DNA of 64,000 nucleotides from Suillus spraguei (taxonomy: Eukaryota > Basidiomycota > Agaricomycetes > Boletales > Suillaceae), in contig JABCPU010000118.1 of the NCBI GenBank assembly GCA_016800925.1, positions 108,943 to 172,942 on the forward strand, in the 5' to 3' direction. Shown here piece after piece: positions 38,058-49,826 of this stretch. Under the pieces are notes generated by a model. It did no database searches, had not been told where the DNA came from, and saw nothing but the letters and a program-made list of their open reading frames with translations. Positions within the stretch are counted from its first letter, which is position 1, and every line of letters starts with the position of its first letter. A program made the position numbers and the translations under genes.

Positions 38058-38399
38058 GGGCAGTGGTCATGGCAGTTGCCACAGCAGTTGCAGCAGTGGC
38101 GCAGCATTTTCACGTTGTGTGCCCAGTCAAACAAACACAACTATGTAGTAAATAAATAATTACCATACAAGGAAAGTGCAAGTACATCACGCACCTGCCA
38201 GTACTGTGACACTGACCCGACGTGTGGCGCTACATAGCTCGTCGTCGACAATGAGGGCATGAGTAGGACTCTACTGAAGGTACCATGTGGACAACTTTTG
38301 TGCCAAGAATAGAGTTCTGAGAAGCCACGTGGATGACTTTTGGTTATCATTCAGATAATTTACGACTTTTGGGTTAGCATGTAGATTTTTTATACAAAA

Positions 38400-38908
38400 T
38401 GATTCAATTTATTATTGTCTCCTCTGGGCCGTCATACCAGAAGCGCCAGTTTGACAACTGTGGGTGGTTTTGAACTTCTGTTGATTCTTCAAATCGAACC
38501 ACTCTACAAAGAACTCACAACTGCACCACCAACATCCATCTCAGTCCTGAGGTGACCCCGGTCGAGATTGCCTTGTCTATAGTTCGAAGCTGTTTGACCG
38601 AAGGAATCGATATATCAAATATTTATTGTTGTGACAACATCATGAGCATGAAAGATGCTCGTATGTGATTCTTAATCTTTACTCCGCTCAACTGCGACTC
38701 ACAACAACCCATAGTCTACGCTTCTTTGCCCCTTCCGATCTTCTTGACTATTGAATGTACGAGATGCATTATCTACGTCTCTGACAAAACGCCTGGCAGC
38801 GGTCCATTGCGATTGGCCATCTTGCTACCCAACATCCTCGCGCTTGGCCCGCTCCGGGTGATTTTTGGATGGGTGTTGATGGTCATATGGTTGCCTGTGC
38901 GAGCTGTT
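38400..38908 (+). pseudogene. Unidentified gene pieces ending at a 54-bp element
   Basis: One frame (about 38550-38660) reads VTPVEIALSIVRSCLTEG and YCCDNIMSMKDAR. A second (about 38770-38908) reads GPLRLAILLPNILALGPLRV followed by FGWVLMVIWLPVRA, hydrophobic and membrane-like, weakly reminiscent of PlsC-type acyltransferases. The second is cut off exactly where 54-bp element copy 3 begins. I do not assign a function. Confidence 0.35.
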
Positions 38909-38962
38909 CTATGTCATACTAGGACGACTACAGGGGCGCGGGCGAAAGACCGTACACCATAG
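38909..38962 (+). repeat. 54-bp dispersed element, copy 3 (forward)
   Basis: CTATGTCATACTAGG ... GACCGTACACCATAG, with the core ACGACTACAGGGGCGCGGGC. It truncates the preceding hydrophobic reading frame. Confidence 0.93.
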
Positions 38963-39055
38963 TCCTATACAATGTGTTAGTTCTATTGGTACACAAGGAA
39001 GGTGATGTTCTCGATTCTTTCAACTAAGATGCTAACTGGCTTTGTCTTACAGCCG

Positions 39056-40070
39056 TCCGGCTTTGATTCGAAGCAATTCGATCTTCTCATGGGCCATTAG
39101 CGCAGTTAGTCGCTACCTGCGTCACTTGGCTCATTCTTGACTATTTTCTAGGTCTGTTCAGGACTGTGAATTGTTCTGCAAAACTATCTTTGGCCAAAAG
39201 GACTCGTCTCACCAGAATATTCCCATGTCGTACCACGCTGTCGAGCTCCCTTCCAAGCTTCGCTTTGGCTATTACCTGTCAGGTACTATGATATATGTGA
39301 AACGTCGTGATTTGCTGCTTATAGGTTCCTTATAGATGGCATGATGGAATCGTCACCTGCATGCAAACGAGCAGTACTGGAGACAGTCTCAGCACTCAGG
39401 AAGCAGGGACATCAATGTATTGAGTTTACATCTCCTTTGAGTACGCTTTCTATACCTCTCCTCATTCTCCGTCCTGACAATTTATCAAGACGCAAGTGCG
39501 ATGGAGGTGTTCCTGGGACTCGCATCATCCGACGGTTATAAGAAGATGCTGTCACATCTTGATTCAGACCCTATGGCAAGTTTAAATTAAAGATATGCCA
39601 TCTATATCTCACACAACCCGACTTGCAGGAGGACAGTTTATTCTTGGTCACCTTGGGTCCCAAATTACCGTCCTTCGTTTGTAAGCTGGCTTGTTGGATC
39701 GCCAAGACGTTCTTGGGCGACTCCCTCTTCCCGCGTTTCTTCTCGTTGGCACAGGAGAAGTCTGTTTTGGAATTCACGGATTTCACTGACCAATGGAATA
39801 AGGTTGCCGCTGCGTGGTATGAACAGATAAGCGTATTGACATTCAGGGACTTTCCTTTGTTAATACCCCCCAGGTATGGGACAAATACGGTTTCGATGGA
39901 ATCATCGCACCTGTGCAGTCCCTTCCAGTGATACCTCACGGGTAAGTTTCCGCACCTTCCTTCTCGGTTGTGAAGCTCATAATCTCCAGGGGTGTGACAT
40001 ACTTGTCAGTCGCGGTGGTTATATTCCTACTATTGTTAAGTTTTTCGCCACAGCCCGTCGTACTGTGTGG
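39056..40070 (+). pseudogene. Amidase (fatty-acid-amide-hydrolase-like), C-terminal part
   Basis: Amidase-signature family enzymes hydrolyse C-N amide bonds. Exons read VQDCELFCKTIFGQKDSS and VELPSKLRFGYYLS (39155-39280), then DGMMESSPACKRAVLETVSA (39340-39440), then QDASAMEVFLGLASSDGYKK (39488-39575). They continue with LPSFVCKLACWIAKTFLGD (39660-39740), then VWDKYGFDGIIAPVQSLPVI (39874-39940), ending near GVTYLSVAVV. This matches the C-terminal half of fungal acetamidase-like proteins. The catalytic Ser-Ser-Lys half (GGSS segment) is missing upstream and the last strands are lost near 40070. A fragment, not a working enzyme. Confidence 0.7.
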
Positions 40071-40350
40071 CGTAGAATGCTGCATAGGCCCGGGGTTGTC
40101 GTACTTTAGTTGGGGTTTGTGGTCCGTACTGCGGTCTAAAATATTGATATCAAAATGAATTGAAGAGTAACAATCCCAAGGATGAACCAAAACGACGCAG
40201 CTCTTCCCGCGTACTCGTGCGAACCTCCATGAGTAGCCTCCACGGAGGTCTCTATTGAGGTTATAGCAGCAAGACCAATTGCGGATCCAAATTGAAGCAC
40301 GCCGTTAAACATAGCACCAACTGTGCCGGACATGGATGAAGGCGCAGCTT

Positions 40351-43300
40351 AGAGGCAGAGCGAAAAGGGGTAAGGAAACTAGCTAGAGACTCAAGAAAAC
40401 ACCTAGCGAGACGGAACGACCCGGTACACGAGGAATACAGAGCGGCGCGAAACAAACTCGCGGAGAACATCAAACGAGCAAAGACAGACCACTGGAACGA
40501 ATGGATGGAATCGCTAACACCAAAGGGGATCTGGACCTTTCATAAGTACGCAGCTAGTACACCAACTGACCAAATCCACACCAGAATAAAAACGTTACAA
40601 GACCAACAGGCTGACGGCCAAAATGGTGTAACACAGGATAACGCTCGAAAAAGCGAACTGTTATATAACGTCTTTTTCAGATCACCGGTGGAAAACGACT
40701 CAGTAGACCCAGACTTCAACTATGACCCCCCAATATGCGATTTCGAGCCCATAACGGACCAGCAAATCTACCGCGCAATAGCCAAACTAGCTCCTCATAA
40801 AGCCCCAGGCCTGAACGGAATTCGCAACATAGTCTTTACCAAGTGCGCGGATCTAATAGTACCTCACATGGCACCAATCTTCCGAGCTACATTCACACTG
40901 AAAATCTACCCAAACGAATGGAAGTGCTCATCAACGATAGTGTTAAGAAAACCCGGAAGGCCAGACTACAGTGTGCCAAAAGCGTATAGACCAATAACGC
41001 TCCTGGATACCATGGCTAAGCTTCTATCCTCCTGCGTAGCAGACGATCTCACGTACATTGCAGAACAACACGGCCTATTACCAGCAACGCACTTCGGCGG
41101 ACGGCCAGGCAGATCAACGGTAGACTCACTCCACATGTTAACGAAATTCATAACAGACGCTTGGGCATCGAAAGACGATTACGTCTCACTACTATTCCTC
41201 GATGTAAAAGCGGCATTCCCAAGCGTAGTTACGAACAGACTCCTGCACATTCTGAAAAGAAAAGGGATACCAATGCAGTACGTCGAATGGTACAGAAGAA
41301 GACTCGAAAATAGAACCACCCATCTCTTCTTTGACGACTACCAATGGAAACTCTTCAAGGTCCCAGATGGACTCGATCAAGGATGTCCATTGTCCCCAAT
41401 AGCGTTCATTTTCTACAACTCAGATGTACTGGAAGTCGCTAACCCCAACCCACGCAAAGGAGAACTGAGCCTGGGCTTCCTCGATGATGTCGCGTTAGCA
41501 GCCAGAGCGAAATCATATGAGGAATTGAACGAAAAGCTCAGACACATGATGGAGAAAAGGGGAGGAGCGTTAGAATGGAGTGAACGGCACCACGCTGAGT
41601 TCGAACTTGAGAAGACAGCACTAATATGTCTATCAAGGAAGCGCATACCGGACGAACAGAACCCACGCAAGACCACACCAGAACGCCGCCCAGCTATCAC
41701 CATCCGCAATTGCACCATTCAACCGTCGAAATCACACAAGTTCCTGGGCATGATCGTAGACGAGAACCTCAACTTCAAGGAACACGCGGCCTACGCACTT
41801 GCAAAAGGAACAAAGTACGCACTAGCATGTATGAGGGTGATCCGACCGACAAAAGGAATGCATGGAAGGGCGATGAAACGGCTGTACGAAGGAGTCATAC
41901 TGCCAAAAATGCTTTACGCAGCGGACGTCTGGTGCTCAGGCCTCGTTGCAAAAGGGAGAGGGGAACAGAGAGGGGGCAGGGGACCGAAAGGCTTCGCCAC
42001 ACAGATGTCGAGAGTTCAGCGCATGGCCACGACCCTAATAACAGGAGGACTAAGATCAACTTCCAATGATATGTTAGACGCGCACGCTAACGTCTTACCG
42101 TTTCAACAGACACTCCGCAAAATCTGCCTGAGGGCGACACTCCGCATGGCAACACTCCCAGACACTCACCCACTAGCAAAGGACATCAGGTCAGCGTACA
42201 TGTTCGGCGCAAAAAGGGAATTCAAGGGGAGAAAACGACACCCGTCTCCACTGCACAAACTGATGTACGAGTACCAGATAGACCCCGACACCACAGAGAA
42301 GATTAGGCCGATCAGACACTATCCAAAGTGGACCCCAGACACCGAAACGCACATCGCAGACAAACCAGAGAGAGCAGCGGATGAAGACTTATCGGCGGAA
42401 GAAGACATAAGAGCATACTCGGACGGATCTTCGATCGAAGGAGGAGTGGGGGCAGCAGCAGTGATCATGCGAGGCGAAGAAGTGATTAAGAGTCGGAGAT
42501 TCTACCTGGGCAAGGACACGGAGTACACGGAGTATGAAGGAGAGCTTGTGGGAATGATTCTGGCGGTTCAGCTTCTAAAAGAAGAGGGAGGAGAAAGGGG
42601 GGGTACCATGTCACTGGGGGTAGACAATCAGGCAGCCATCCGCGCAACATCAGCCTTCCGTTCACAACCGGGACACTACCTGATGGACATGTTCCACGAC
42701 GACCTACGCAGGGTCATCCCAGCCAACGATGGAAGGAAACTCATCATCAGGTGGATGCCAGGGCATAAGGGCATCCCGGGCAATGAAGCAGCGGACGAGC
42801 AGGCGAAAGAGGCAGCGAGAGGGAAATCATCGGGAACGAACGAACTCCCGAAATCCTTGCTAACAAAACACGGCGAAACCAAGGAACTGCCACGTAGTAA
42901 GTCAGCGATCAAACAGACATACCACCGCAGAATAAAGGACGAGGCGACGGAAATAGCAAACAACTCACCAAGGCTCACCGCCCTGCGCACCATAGACCAG
43001 TCAGCTCCTTCCAACAAATTCGCCGCAAAAACCGCATCGTTACCAAGGAAGCACAGCTCGCTCCTCTTTCAGCTCAGAACGGGTCATATAGCGCTCAACA
43101 AACACCTACACCGGATATCGAAGAGCCAATCAGCCAAGTGCGAAAACTGCAACGCGCACGAGGAAACAGTACATCATTTCCTACTAGTATGCCCCACCTT
43201 CACCAGACAGAGAGACGCCATGCGTCTCGAAGTAGGCCCGCGCAAATACAATATCAAGCACTTGCTCAACGATACTCAAGGAATGAGAGCGACCCTGAAA

Positions 43301-43579
43301 TACATCGCACGTACAAGACGCTTCGAGCAGACTTTCGGAGATGTTACCCCCCCAAGGAAAAAGAGGAAAGGAGAGAATAATAGAACGAAACCAAACCCAA
43401 ACATAACCGCTTGCCTCCTCACAGGCATCACAGTTCCCGCCCACGCCGGAACCATTGTCAAGACGCTACCAAGACAAGATATATAGAGTAAATACCAAGG
43501 TACATACATGTAGGAGATGTCCAACATAGGGCTTAGCCCCAACGGACAATAAACAAGGATTCAAAAAAAAAAAAAAAAA
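40351..43579 (+). mobile_element. 5'-truncated non-LTR retrotransposon (LINE)
   Basis: A Tad1/L1-like element lacking its 5' part. It begins inside an open frame (about 40342 on) and ends with poly(A) at 43563-43580. Direct repeats AAGGCGCAGCTT flank it at 40339-40350 and about 43580-43591; this is the target-site duplication. The poly(A), 5' truncation and TSD are hallmarks of target-primed reverse transcription. The open ORF and perfect TSD point to a recent insertion. Confidence 0.95.
40505..43486 (+). CDS. LINE ORF2: reverse transcriptase, RNase H, C-terminal zinc knuckle (5' truncated)
   Basis: 993 codons from the first internal Met; the frame is open further back to 40342, so the start is an artefact of truncation. 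RT: HKAPGLNGIRN, KAYRPITLLDTMAKLLS, HFGGRPGRSTVDSL, LFLDVKAAFPSV, GLDQGCPLSPIAF and the active-site box FLDD (41477-41488) in place of the usual YxDD. RNase H: YSDGSS (about 42418), EYEGELVGMILA, GVDNQAAI and MPGHKGIPGNEAADEQAKEA. Near the end is CENCNAHEETVHHFLLVC, a CCHC-type motif. No endonuclease domain remains. The frame has no internal stop. It might still supply RT in trans if expressed, but it has no promoter of its own. Confidence 0.95.
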   Translation: MESLTPKGIWTFHKYAASTPTDQIHTRIKTLQDQQADGQNGVTQDNARKSELLYNVFFRSPVENDSVDPDFNYDPPICDFEPITDQQIYRAIAKLAPHKAPGLNGIRNIVFTKCADLIVPHMAPIFRATFTLKIYPNEWKCSSTIVLRKPGRPDYSVPKAYRPITLLDTMAKLLSSCVADDLTYIAEQHGLLPATHFGGRPGRSTVDSLHMLTKFITDAWASKDDYVSLLFLDVKAAFPSVVTNRLLHILKRKGIPMQYVEWYRRRLENRTTHLFFDDYQWKLFKVPDGLDQGCPLSPIAFIFYNSDVLEVANPNPRKGELSLGFLDDVALAARAKSYEELNEKLRHMMEKRGGALEWSERHHAEFELEKTALICLSRKRIPDEQNPRKTTPERRPAITIRNCTIQPSKSHKFLGMIVDENLNFKEHAAYALAKGTKYALACMRVIRPTKGMHGRAMKRLYEGVILPKMLYAADVWCSGLVAKGRGEQRGGRGPKGFATQMSRVQRMATTLITGGLRSTSNDMLDAHANVLPFQQTLRKICLRATLRMATLPDTHPLAKDIRSAYMFGAKREFKGRKRHPSPLHKLMYEYQIDPDTTEKIRPIRHYPKWTPDTETHIADKPERAADEDLSAEEDIRAYSDGSSIEGGVGAAAVIMRGEEVIKSRRFYLGKDTEYTEYEGELVGMILAVQLLKEEGGERGGTMSLGVDNQAAIRATSAFRSQPGHYLMDMFHDDLRRVIPANDGRKLIIRWMPGHKGIPGNEAADEQAKEAARGKSSGTNELPKSLLTKHGETKELPRSKSAIKQTYHRRIKDEATEIANNSPRLTALRTIDQSAPSNKFAAKTASLPRKHSSLLFQLRTGHIALNKHLHRISKSQSAKCENCNAHEETVHHFLLVCPTFTRQRDAMRLEVGPRKYNIKHLLNDTQGMRATLKYIARTRRFEQTFGDVTPPRKKRKGENNRTKPNPNITACLLTGITVPAHAGTIVKTLPRQDI

Positions 43580-45236
43580 AAGGCGCAGCTTGGAAAATAG
43601 CGATACTATGAAGCAAGTAAACCGTGCTCGGAAAACTGCTATTATTTGAAACTTACTTCGTATGTGAGAAAGCAACCATGACTCCGGCGCTGCCAAGTAC
43701 AAATGCTGGGAATACAAATGGCCAATAGTTTTCGGGCTTTCCCCCACCGAGCGCCAGCAGTAAGGTGGCGACCATGCACAATGATAGACCAGTAAGGATA
43801 ATCCACTTCAGACTGTAGATACGAGAGAGCGATCCAGTGCAGCTCGCAGCAAAGGCTACGATACCGAGTGGCAACCTAGAGAACAAAGAATCTTGATGGT
43901 TGGCGATATGAAGTGACAGCGAATACCTTACCTGTGAACGGCTGTCGACATCACTGACCAATGAAACACGGTTTGCCACATGATACTAAAAATAAACATA
44001 ACCACCACTCCACCAAAAGGATGGCAAAAGTGCAGTGGCGAACAGAACAGAGAAGTTGTTGTAGAACCATGTCCGTGGTGGTCTGGTACAAGATCAGCCG
44101 GTGATTGATGCTAAGATTTCCGTTGACATACATGGCAGCTCGGTCCACAGGCAAAAGTGTTTCCCAGTAGAAAAACCCAGCTATCATTATAATTGAAATG
44201 ATCAGGAGAATCAATACAACTGGGGATTTCCAACCATCAGTGGAACCGGATGTCACAGCGAAAATCAACAAGATGAAGGAAACTATCAAAGTTCGTAAGC
44301 GACACAAAGAAAAGTATGCTGAAAGATTTATACCAGTCAAGACGCCTATGCCGACCAAATCAAGGGACTTCCATTTTGCCCCTTTAGGCTTACGACTGCC
44401 TGCAGTCTCTCCGATTTGTGACGGTATCATGAAAATACAAATCAGGGCCACTGGAAAAGCCGTGCATGCCACAAACCAGAAGACCCAATGGTAAGACACC
44501 CATTGAACGAACATTGCACCGACCACAAGACCGCCCACTATGTAAAGAAACTATGAGGGTTGTCTTACGATATGCGGGATGCTCACTGTTGGCCACCACA
44601 CCACAGCCTGCAAAGAACCATACTGCCCGAGCCTGTTCGAGTGGATCTGGAAATACCTTAACCAATAGTTTTAGAGCAGAGGGAATCGTCATCGCAGAAG
44701 CTAAGAAGTAACCTTCATCAGTCAGAACCAACACACCAGCGAGAATGATCACCTATTCCAGTGATTGCTCTCAGAACAAGGATAGGAACTGTGGTGTAAA
44801 CGAATCCTGCGCACAACGAGAGGATACCAAGAGTGGACACTCCTCCAATGAATACAGTTTCTATGAACCATTAGATTAGCATGTACGTCAGGTATGCTAG
44901 GCAGCACAGTACTAACTTGGGTTGTATACGTCACTGAGACGGCCACTCTAAAACTATGCATTGAAGTGCAAATCAGGACTTTACGGGATGGACACGCACG
45001 ATAAGTAGGAATGATGAAAAAGTTAATCGGAACCCACTAACACCCAAGTGGATTGAATTTCAGTCATACCCATGGATGCCTCAAGTGCAGGAATCGCAGA
45101 TAAGAGAGCCGACATACTCAAGGTATCTATAAATTGAGTAAGACAGAACATGACTAACAAAATGAGTTTGCGGGCAAGAGAAAGCCTTTGGGGTTCATAG
45201 GGGTTGATTACAAGAATATTAATTATGACGGATCCT

Positions 45237-47440
45237 TCACGACCGCGACTGCGATCGCTTCCATAACGATTCCGTTGGTTCAGATGTGCAAAAAGCACGC
45301 GTGATCTTCACCCACTCCTCATGTCTCTTTCTGTAAGAAGCAAGATAGCTGAGTTGCACAGGCGTGGGATGGTGGGCGTGGAGAATAAACATGTAGTCTG
45401 ACATGTCGCTCTGTTGGACCACCGAAAAGGCATTTTCTCCGCTTCTGATAAATGCGGAGATATCGACACAATTGTCTGGAGTAACCTGTCAAACGGTCAT
45501 TTCGGCTTCAGTGTAGTTTGCAAGTACACTATGCGATGACACTCACAAAAATAGGTGGAGCTAGTGGAATAATAAAATCCCTCCCATCCCGCTTTGTCTG
45601 CAATGAAAGGTCTTCAGATATGGGCCACGAACATTGCGAATGCATCGTAAGTTGCTCAAACGGAATCGCTTGATCATCTTCTGGTGGATTGGGCAAAAGA
45701 CTGGGGAGATGATAGCAAGCGAACGATACACAAACACTTTGTTCCAAATCTCTGTAAACCGCTGAATAAGTAGATAAAGGCGAGAAAATGACACATACGT
45801 TGGTGATAATTTACGCTTAGCCCACCAAACAATTTGGAGATAGAGTGTATGATCGAGATTGAAAGTATGGTTAATTGTCCCGCGAGGTGACTCGAGTCCT
45901 TGCTGAAACATCATCACGGCCATCTCCCCTCCAAATCTCGCACAGGCGGCTTGCGAAGGGGTATTATCTACTGGAGACAACAATATTTCGTCTCCGTGGT
46001 GTCCTGCACCTGCATCTGAGGATATTGCAGGTGGCTGACTTGGGGCTAGGGAATCCGTATTTGGTTCTGGCGGCGTCGTGAGCTTGGGGACAACATCTCC
46101 TGGTGTATCCAAGAGAAGTGTTTCTGAACCTTGAGGCACATGTTGCCTTTGAGAGTCGTTCATAACAACATCAACCATAGTGGGTATGATTTCCTCTTGG
46201 TTGAGTTCTTTAGCATCTGTAGGCACCGAAATCTCAGTAAAAGACGAGGTACTCGGCAGATCAACGGCATTTGCAGGAGCTGCAGGCTCGTTTACTGTAG
46301 TCGGTTCAGTAGATGCCGGTCGTAGAGGTATCCTTCCTGGCATGCGAGATGGCCGTATTTTCTCCGCAGGCGGTCCCGTCACATCATTTGAAATATTAGG
46401 CGCACTGGGTGGCCCGGGAGCAGCAGGGCTTAAAGGCTTTGAGTCAGGAGAAGCTGCAGGCTGATGATGCGCCTTAAACCATTCGAGGTCACGGTGTTTG
46501 AGGTGCTCAGATAGTGAAGATGTCAGAGATTGGCGCTTTGGCTGCAGTTTTGGAAGGGGTTTCTGGATAGAGGCACTGGTCGGGGTGTCCATGCGAATAT
46601 CTGAGCAGGGTATAGATGTGGTCGAAATGTGCATTGTAGTCTATAAATTTATATGTCAAACCATGAATAAATAGCGCGTGCACACCTTACAGGTGATTGA
46701 ACTGAAGGCTCCGCTTGCGTAGTATTAAGAATAGTACTAGGAAACATTAGGTTTGCGCTTGGAGTCGCATCCCGGGCAATTGTGATTACTGAGGTAGTGT
46801 CCCTAAACAAGATCATGACATTGATGTTCAGGTTTAATAAATGCCTGCGTACTTGTATTCTTGAGCTGTGGCTTCGCCTTCAGCTCGGACAGGATATGTG
46901 ATTCTAGCCGAAACCCGAGAGGAACTTTGGATCAAGTCGTGGAGTCGGACTACGTGACAAAATTGACAAACAGCCGAATACTTGGGGAGAATCAACACGT
47001 ATATTGCAGGTCCTCCTCAGTGAAAAGCGGCAAGAAAGGAATCACGGCGCGAATTAAGGCCTGATATATGTCCATCGCGGCCACTGCTGACGATTCTATA
47101 TGGAGAAACCTTGTCGTAAAGGTCTGGTGGGCAATCTGTCCAGTACAAGATGAACAAATAGAGCAGAAAGCGATACATCTACACACCTCGAAGAGCAAAA
47201 CGATCTGGTGTTAGGGGTCAAAAGTAGTTATTGAGTCTTGCTTCTGTCAAGCCGGTCGAGAATTCTAACACTTACATTACGTAGAGCGTCAGGATAGTAC
47301 GCTTTCTCAGAACTCAACCAGTTCTTCAGCTTATTGACAGTATTTATATACTCATTGACGTCTTTTGATGCGAGCCTGGTTGCAAAGACCGGGAAAATCT
47401 TCGCGTTGTCGGCGACGGCAGTCTGTGGACGAGAACTCAT
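45237..47440 (-). CDS. Unrecognised multi-exon gene (possible PIAS/MIZ-like)
   Basis: The start at 47440 gives MSSRPQTAVADNAKIFPVFA, then YINTVNKLKNWLSSEKAYYP. Short introns join IVLLFE and IAHQTFTTRFLHIESSAVAA, then LIRAVIPFLPLFTEEDLQY. A long Ser/Pro/Thr-rich low-complexity middle follows (46630-45790; LKHRDLEWFKAHHQ near its start). The C-terminal exons read YLQIVWWAKRKLSPT, RDGRDFIIPLAPPIFV, then NCVDISAFIRSGENAFSVV and SDYMFILHAHHPT. The last resembles in layout the segment that precedes the MIZ zinc finger in PIAS/ZMIZ SUMO ligases, but the zinc finger itself is not visible and the MFS gene begins right after. I would leave it unassigned; it could be 3' truncated. Confidence 0.5.
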
Positions 47441-47712
47441 GAAGTCCTTGGATGCTGATGAAGCCGCAGAAAGCTGTTGGACTACACGGAATTGACAATC
47501 TGTAAAATATTTAAAGGCTTAGACGCCCCATCAACCTTGTGGTCGTTATAGTTGTCATATCAAAAGAGTTCAAGTTGTGGCTCGCAGGTACAACTTGTAC
47601 AGCTGCAACAAAGGCAAACAGTCTCATTGTCGGCATACTTTCTACTTTATGTAATTACGTATACTGAACATATATTCTATGTATTGTTTTCCTTACGCTG
47701 CGTCGTCAACAA

Positions 47713-49826
47713 TCATAGCCACTCCACAGTCTAAAAAATGAAATCAACCTTAACTCGGATGAGACAAAATGACAGGACTTACAGCAGGGGGCTTCGAAGA
47801 TATATCATAAGTGACACGATTGATCCCACTTACTTCGTTAGACGATATCCGACGCAACCTTTGGGAGGGAACGCATACCTTGAAAATCAAGTTAGCATTG
47901 AACAGGACTAAAAAGTAAGACAAAACATACCAATCGGCAGTCATGAAGTCTTCCGACGTCACCGCCCTCAGAGCAATTACCTGTGAAATATGTTAAGGCA
48001 GTAAAAGAGTGTGTCGTCCTCCAAACCTGCTCGTATGTGCGCTTGTCACCCATCACACCTACAGCTTTCACCGGAAGCAAGATGGTCATGGCCTGGCTAA
48101 TTTGATTGTAGAAGTTCGCCTTGCGAATCTCCTTGATATAAATATGATCCGCTTGTTGCAGGATCTTCACCTGTTCGCATGTGACTGGACCCAACGAATG
48201 GCCAGACCAGGGCCTGGGAAAGGATGACGTTGAACCAGAGGTGCTGGTATCGACAGGAGTCTCCCAAGTGCACGGACTTCATCTACGTAGAATGATCAGT
48301 GTAATCAATAATATGGGATTCCACTAGTCGAACCTTTGAAGAGCTCGCGCAGGGGTTCAATTAACTTCAACTTCATGTCCTTGAGAAGCTTACCGACATT
48401 GTGATGTGTCTTTATGGTTGCACTAGGGCCCTTAAAGCTGATGCTCTCGATGACATCTGGGTATAGCGTTCCTTGCAACAGCTATTCAATCTTCCCCTTT
48501 GCATCCGCTCCATTCTCTTCCTTCTCGGGAGCTTCCTCGATCTTCGACGCTTCTGTCTCGAAAAAAACGTTGATGAACGTGTTCCCAATAATCTTACGTT
48601 TCTGCTCCGGATCTTCGACACCATGAAGTCGGGAGAGGAAGAGCTCAGAGGCATCCACCACGGTCAGGTTGACGCCAAGATCTTTATTCAGCATGTCGTT
48701 GACTTGTTGTGCTTCGTTCAGACGAAGCACGCCGTTGTCCACCATGATTGCATGGAATCTGGTATGCGAGTAAGATACAAGTCACGAAAAGAACGTAGGG
48801 GCGCACCTGTCGCCGATTGCTTCGTGCATTAACTTGGCTGCAACAGTGCTGTCGACGCCTCCGCTGACTGCGCCGATCACATGTCCTTTCGGGCCACATA
48901 TCTCTCGGATGCGAACGATTTCCTTGCCAATAAATTCCCCTTGCAATCACTGTGAACATGACAATAAACGTAGCACCGTGATTACTTCACCATTGTCCAG
49001 TTTGGTCGGCATTGGCATATATTCAACACAAATCGACCAATGAGCTGCCTTCCCTGCGGTGAATGTGTCACCTCTGGATGGAACTAAATGCCATAAATCG
49101 ACTTGGAGTTATGTGCGATGGCAGCATAGGGAGCGGTGTTTGTCCGTCAGATGACATGGAAGTCAGGAGGCATAACAGACAGTTGATCTCCGTGTGACAT
49201 CCAGACCTTATCGCAAGTCAACTTGGCTTATGACAGACGAAACGAAAAACACGCACTTGCATCTGATCGCCGAGTCTTCGAACAGGGCATTGACGGAGTT
49301 TCCAGATCCACTGGACCTGCTAATCTGAACCTCTGCAAGCCCATATTAGCGATGATCGCATCTTGCTACCTGTCCCTTATAATTACAGCAGAGCTCCTGG
49401 ATCCTGCGTGAGTTAGTGTCCACCATGATGCTCGAGAAAACCAGACCTGGAGGCCATAACGGATACCAAGGATAGGAACACCCAGAGTGTAGATACCAGG
49501 GTCCGCGTGAGCTGCATCGTCGTCGTACACAGAGTATGGAGATCCGGAAAGGATGATCCCTGGAATTTTGCGTCAGAAACGCATTTCCCGCTGCATCACA
49601 CGAGCGAACCTTTGGGTTTGAACTTGAGATCTGCTAGCTTCGATGTACACGGCATAAGTTCAGCATATACGTTCAATTCACGACATCTTCTTGTTATGAG
49701 ATGACTGTACTAAACCGACACTGATGATCAATATATGAGACGATGTGAGCTAGAACACAAATCCCGAACCTGGGAACCAAAGTCAAGAATAAGGATGGTA
49801 TCGAACTGATCGTGTATTTCGGCCAT
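47713..49826 (-). pseudogene. GUA1: GMP synthase (glutamine-hydrolysing), inactivated copy
   Basis: GMP synthase converts XMP to GMP with a glutaminase (GATase) and an ATP-pyrophosphatase domain. The start at 49826 reads MAEIHDQFDTILILDFGSQ, spliced to [20 protein letters not shown], then [20 protein letters not shown]. The nucleophile loop reads GIRYGLQ where the family has Cys (CGT for TGT). Next come PP-loop [20 protein letters not shown] (about 48850) and the dimer end [19 protein letters not shown] ... [12 protein letters not shown] ... [20 protein letters not shown]. In-frame stops interrupt it: TAA for a Glu after CDHR, TGA after DFHVI, TAG for Gln in YGIQFHPEV, and TAG for Trp in KIEWLLQGT. 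Introns are retained, so it is a DNA-level duplicate. A working gene must exist elsewhere, since the enzyme is normally essential for growth without guanine. Confidence 0.93.

Larger units (their letters stand above)
40136..45250 (-). pseudogene. MFS transporter, split by a LINE insertion
   Basis: Major facilitator membrane transporter, multi-exon. N-terminal: LILLVMFCLTQFIDTLSMSA, then SMGMTEIQSTWVLVGSD (about 45050-45160), GRLSDVYNP (about 44920), LGILSLCAGFVYTTVPILVL (about 44770-44840), then VGAMFVQWVSYHWVFWFVAC and IFMIPSQ (about 44390-44530). C-terminal: YWPFVFPAFVLGSAGVMVAF (43670-43730), then SIAIFQAAP up to 43580. After the LINE it resumes SSMSGTVGAMFNGVLQFGS ... LQFILISIF, stop at 40136. 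The joins rejoin in frame when the LINE and one target copy are removed, so the gene was probably working until the insertion. Substrate unknown; the architecture is that of fungal 14-TM drug/siderophore-type carriers. Confidence 0.85.
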
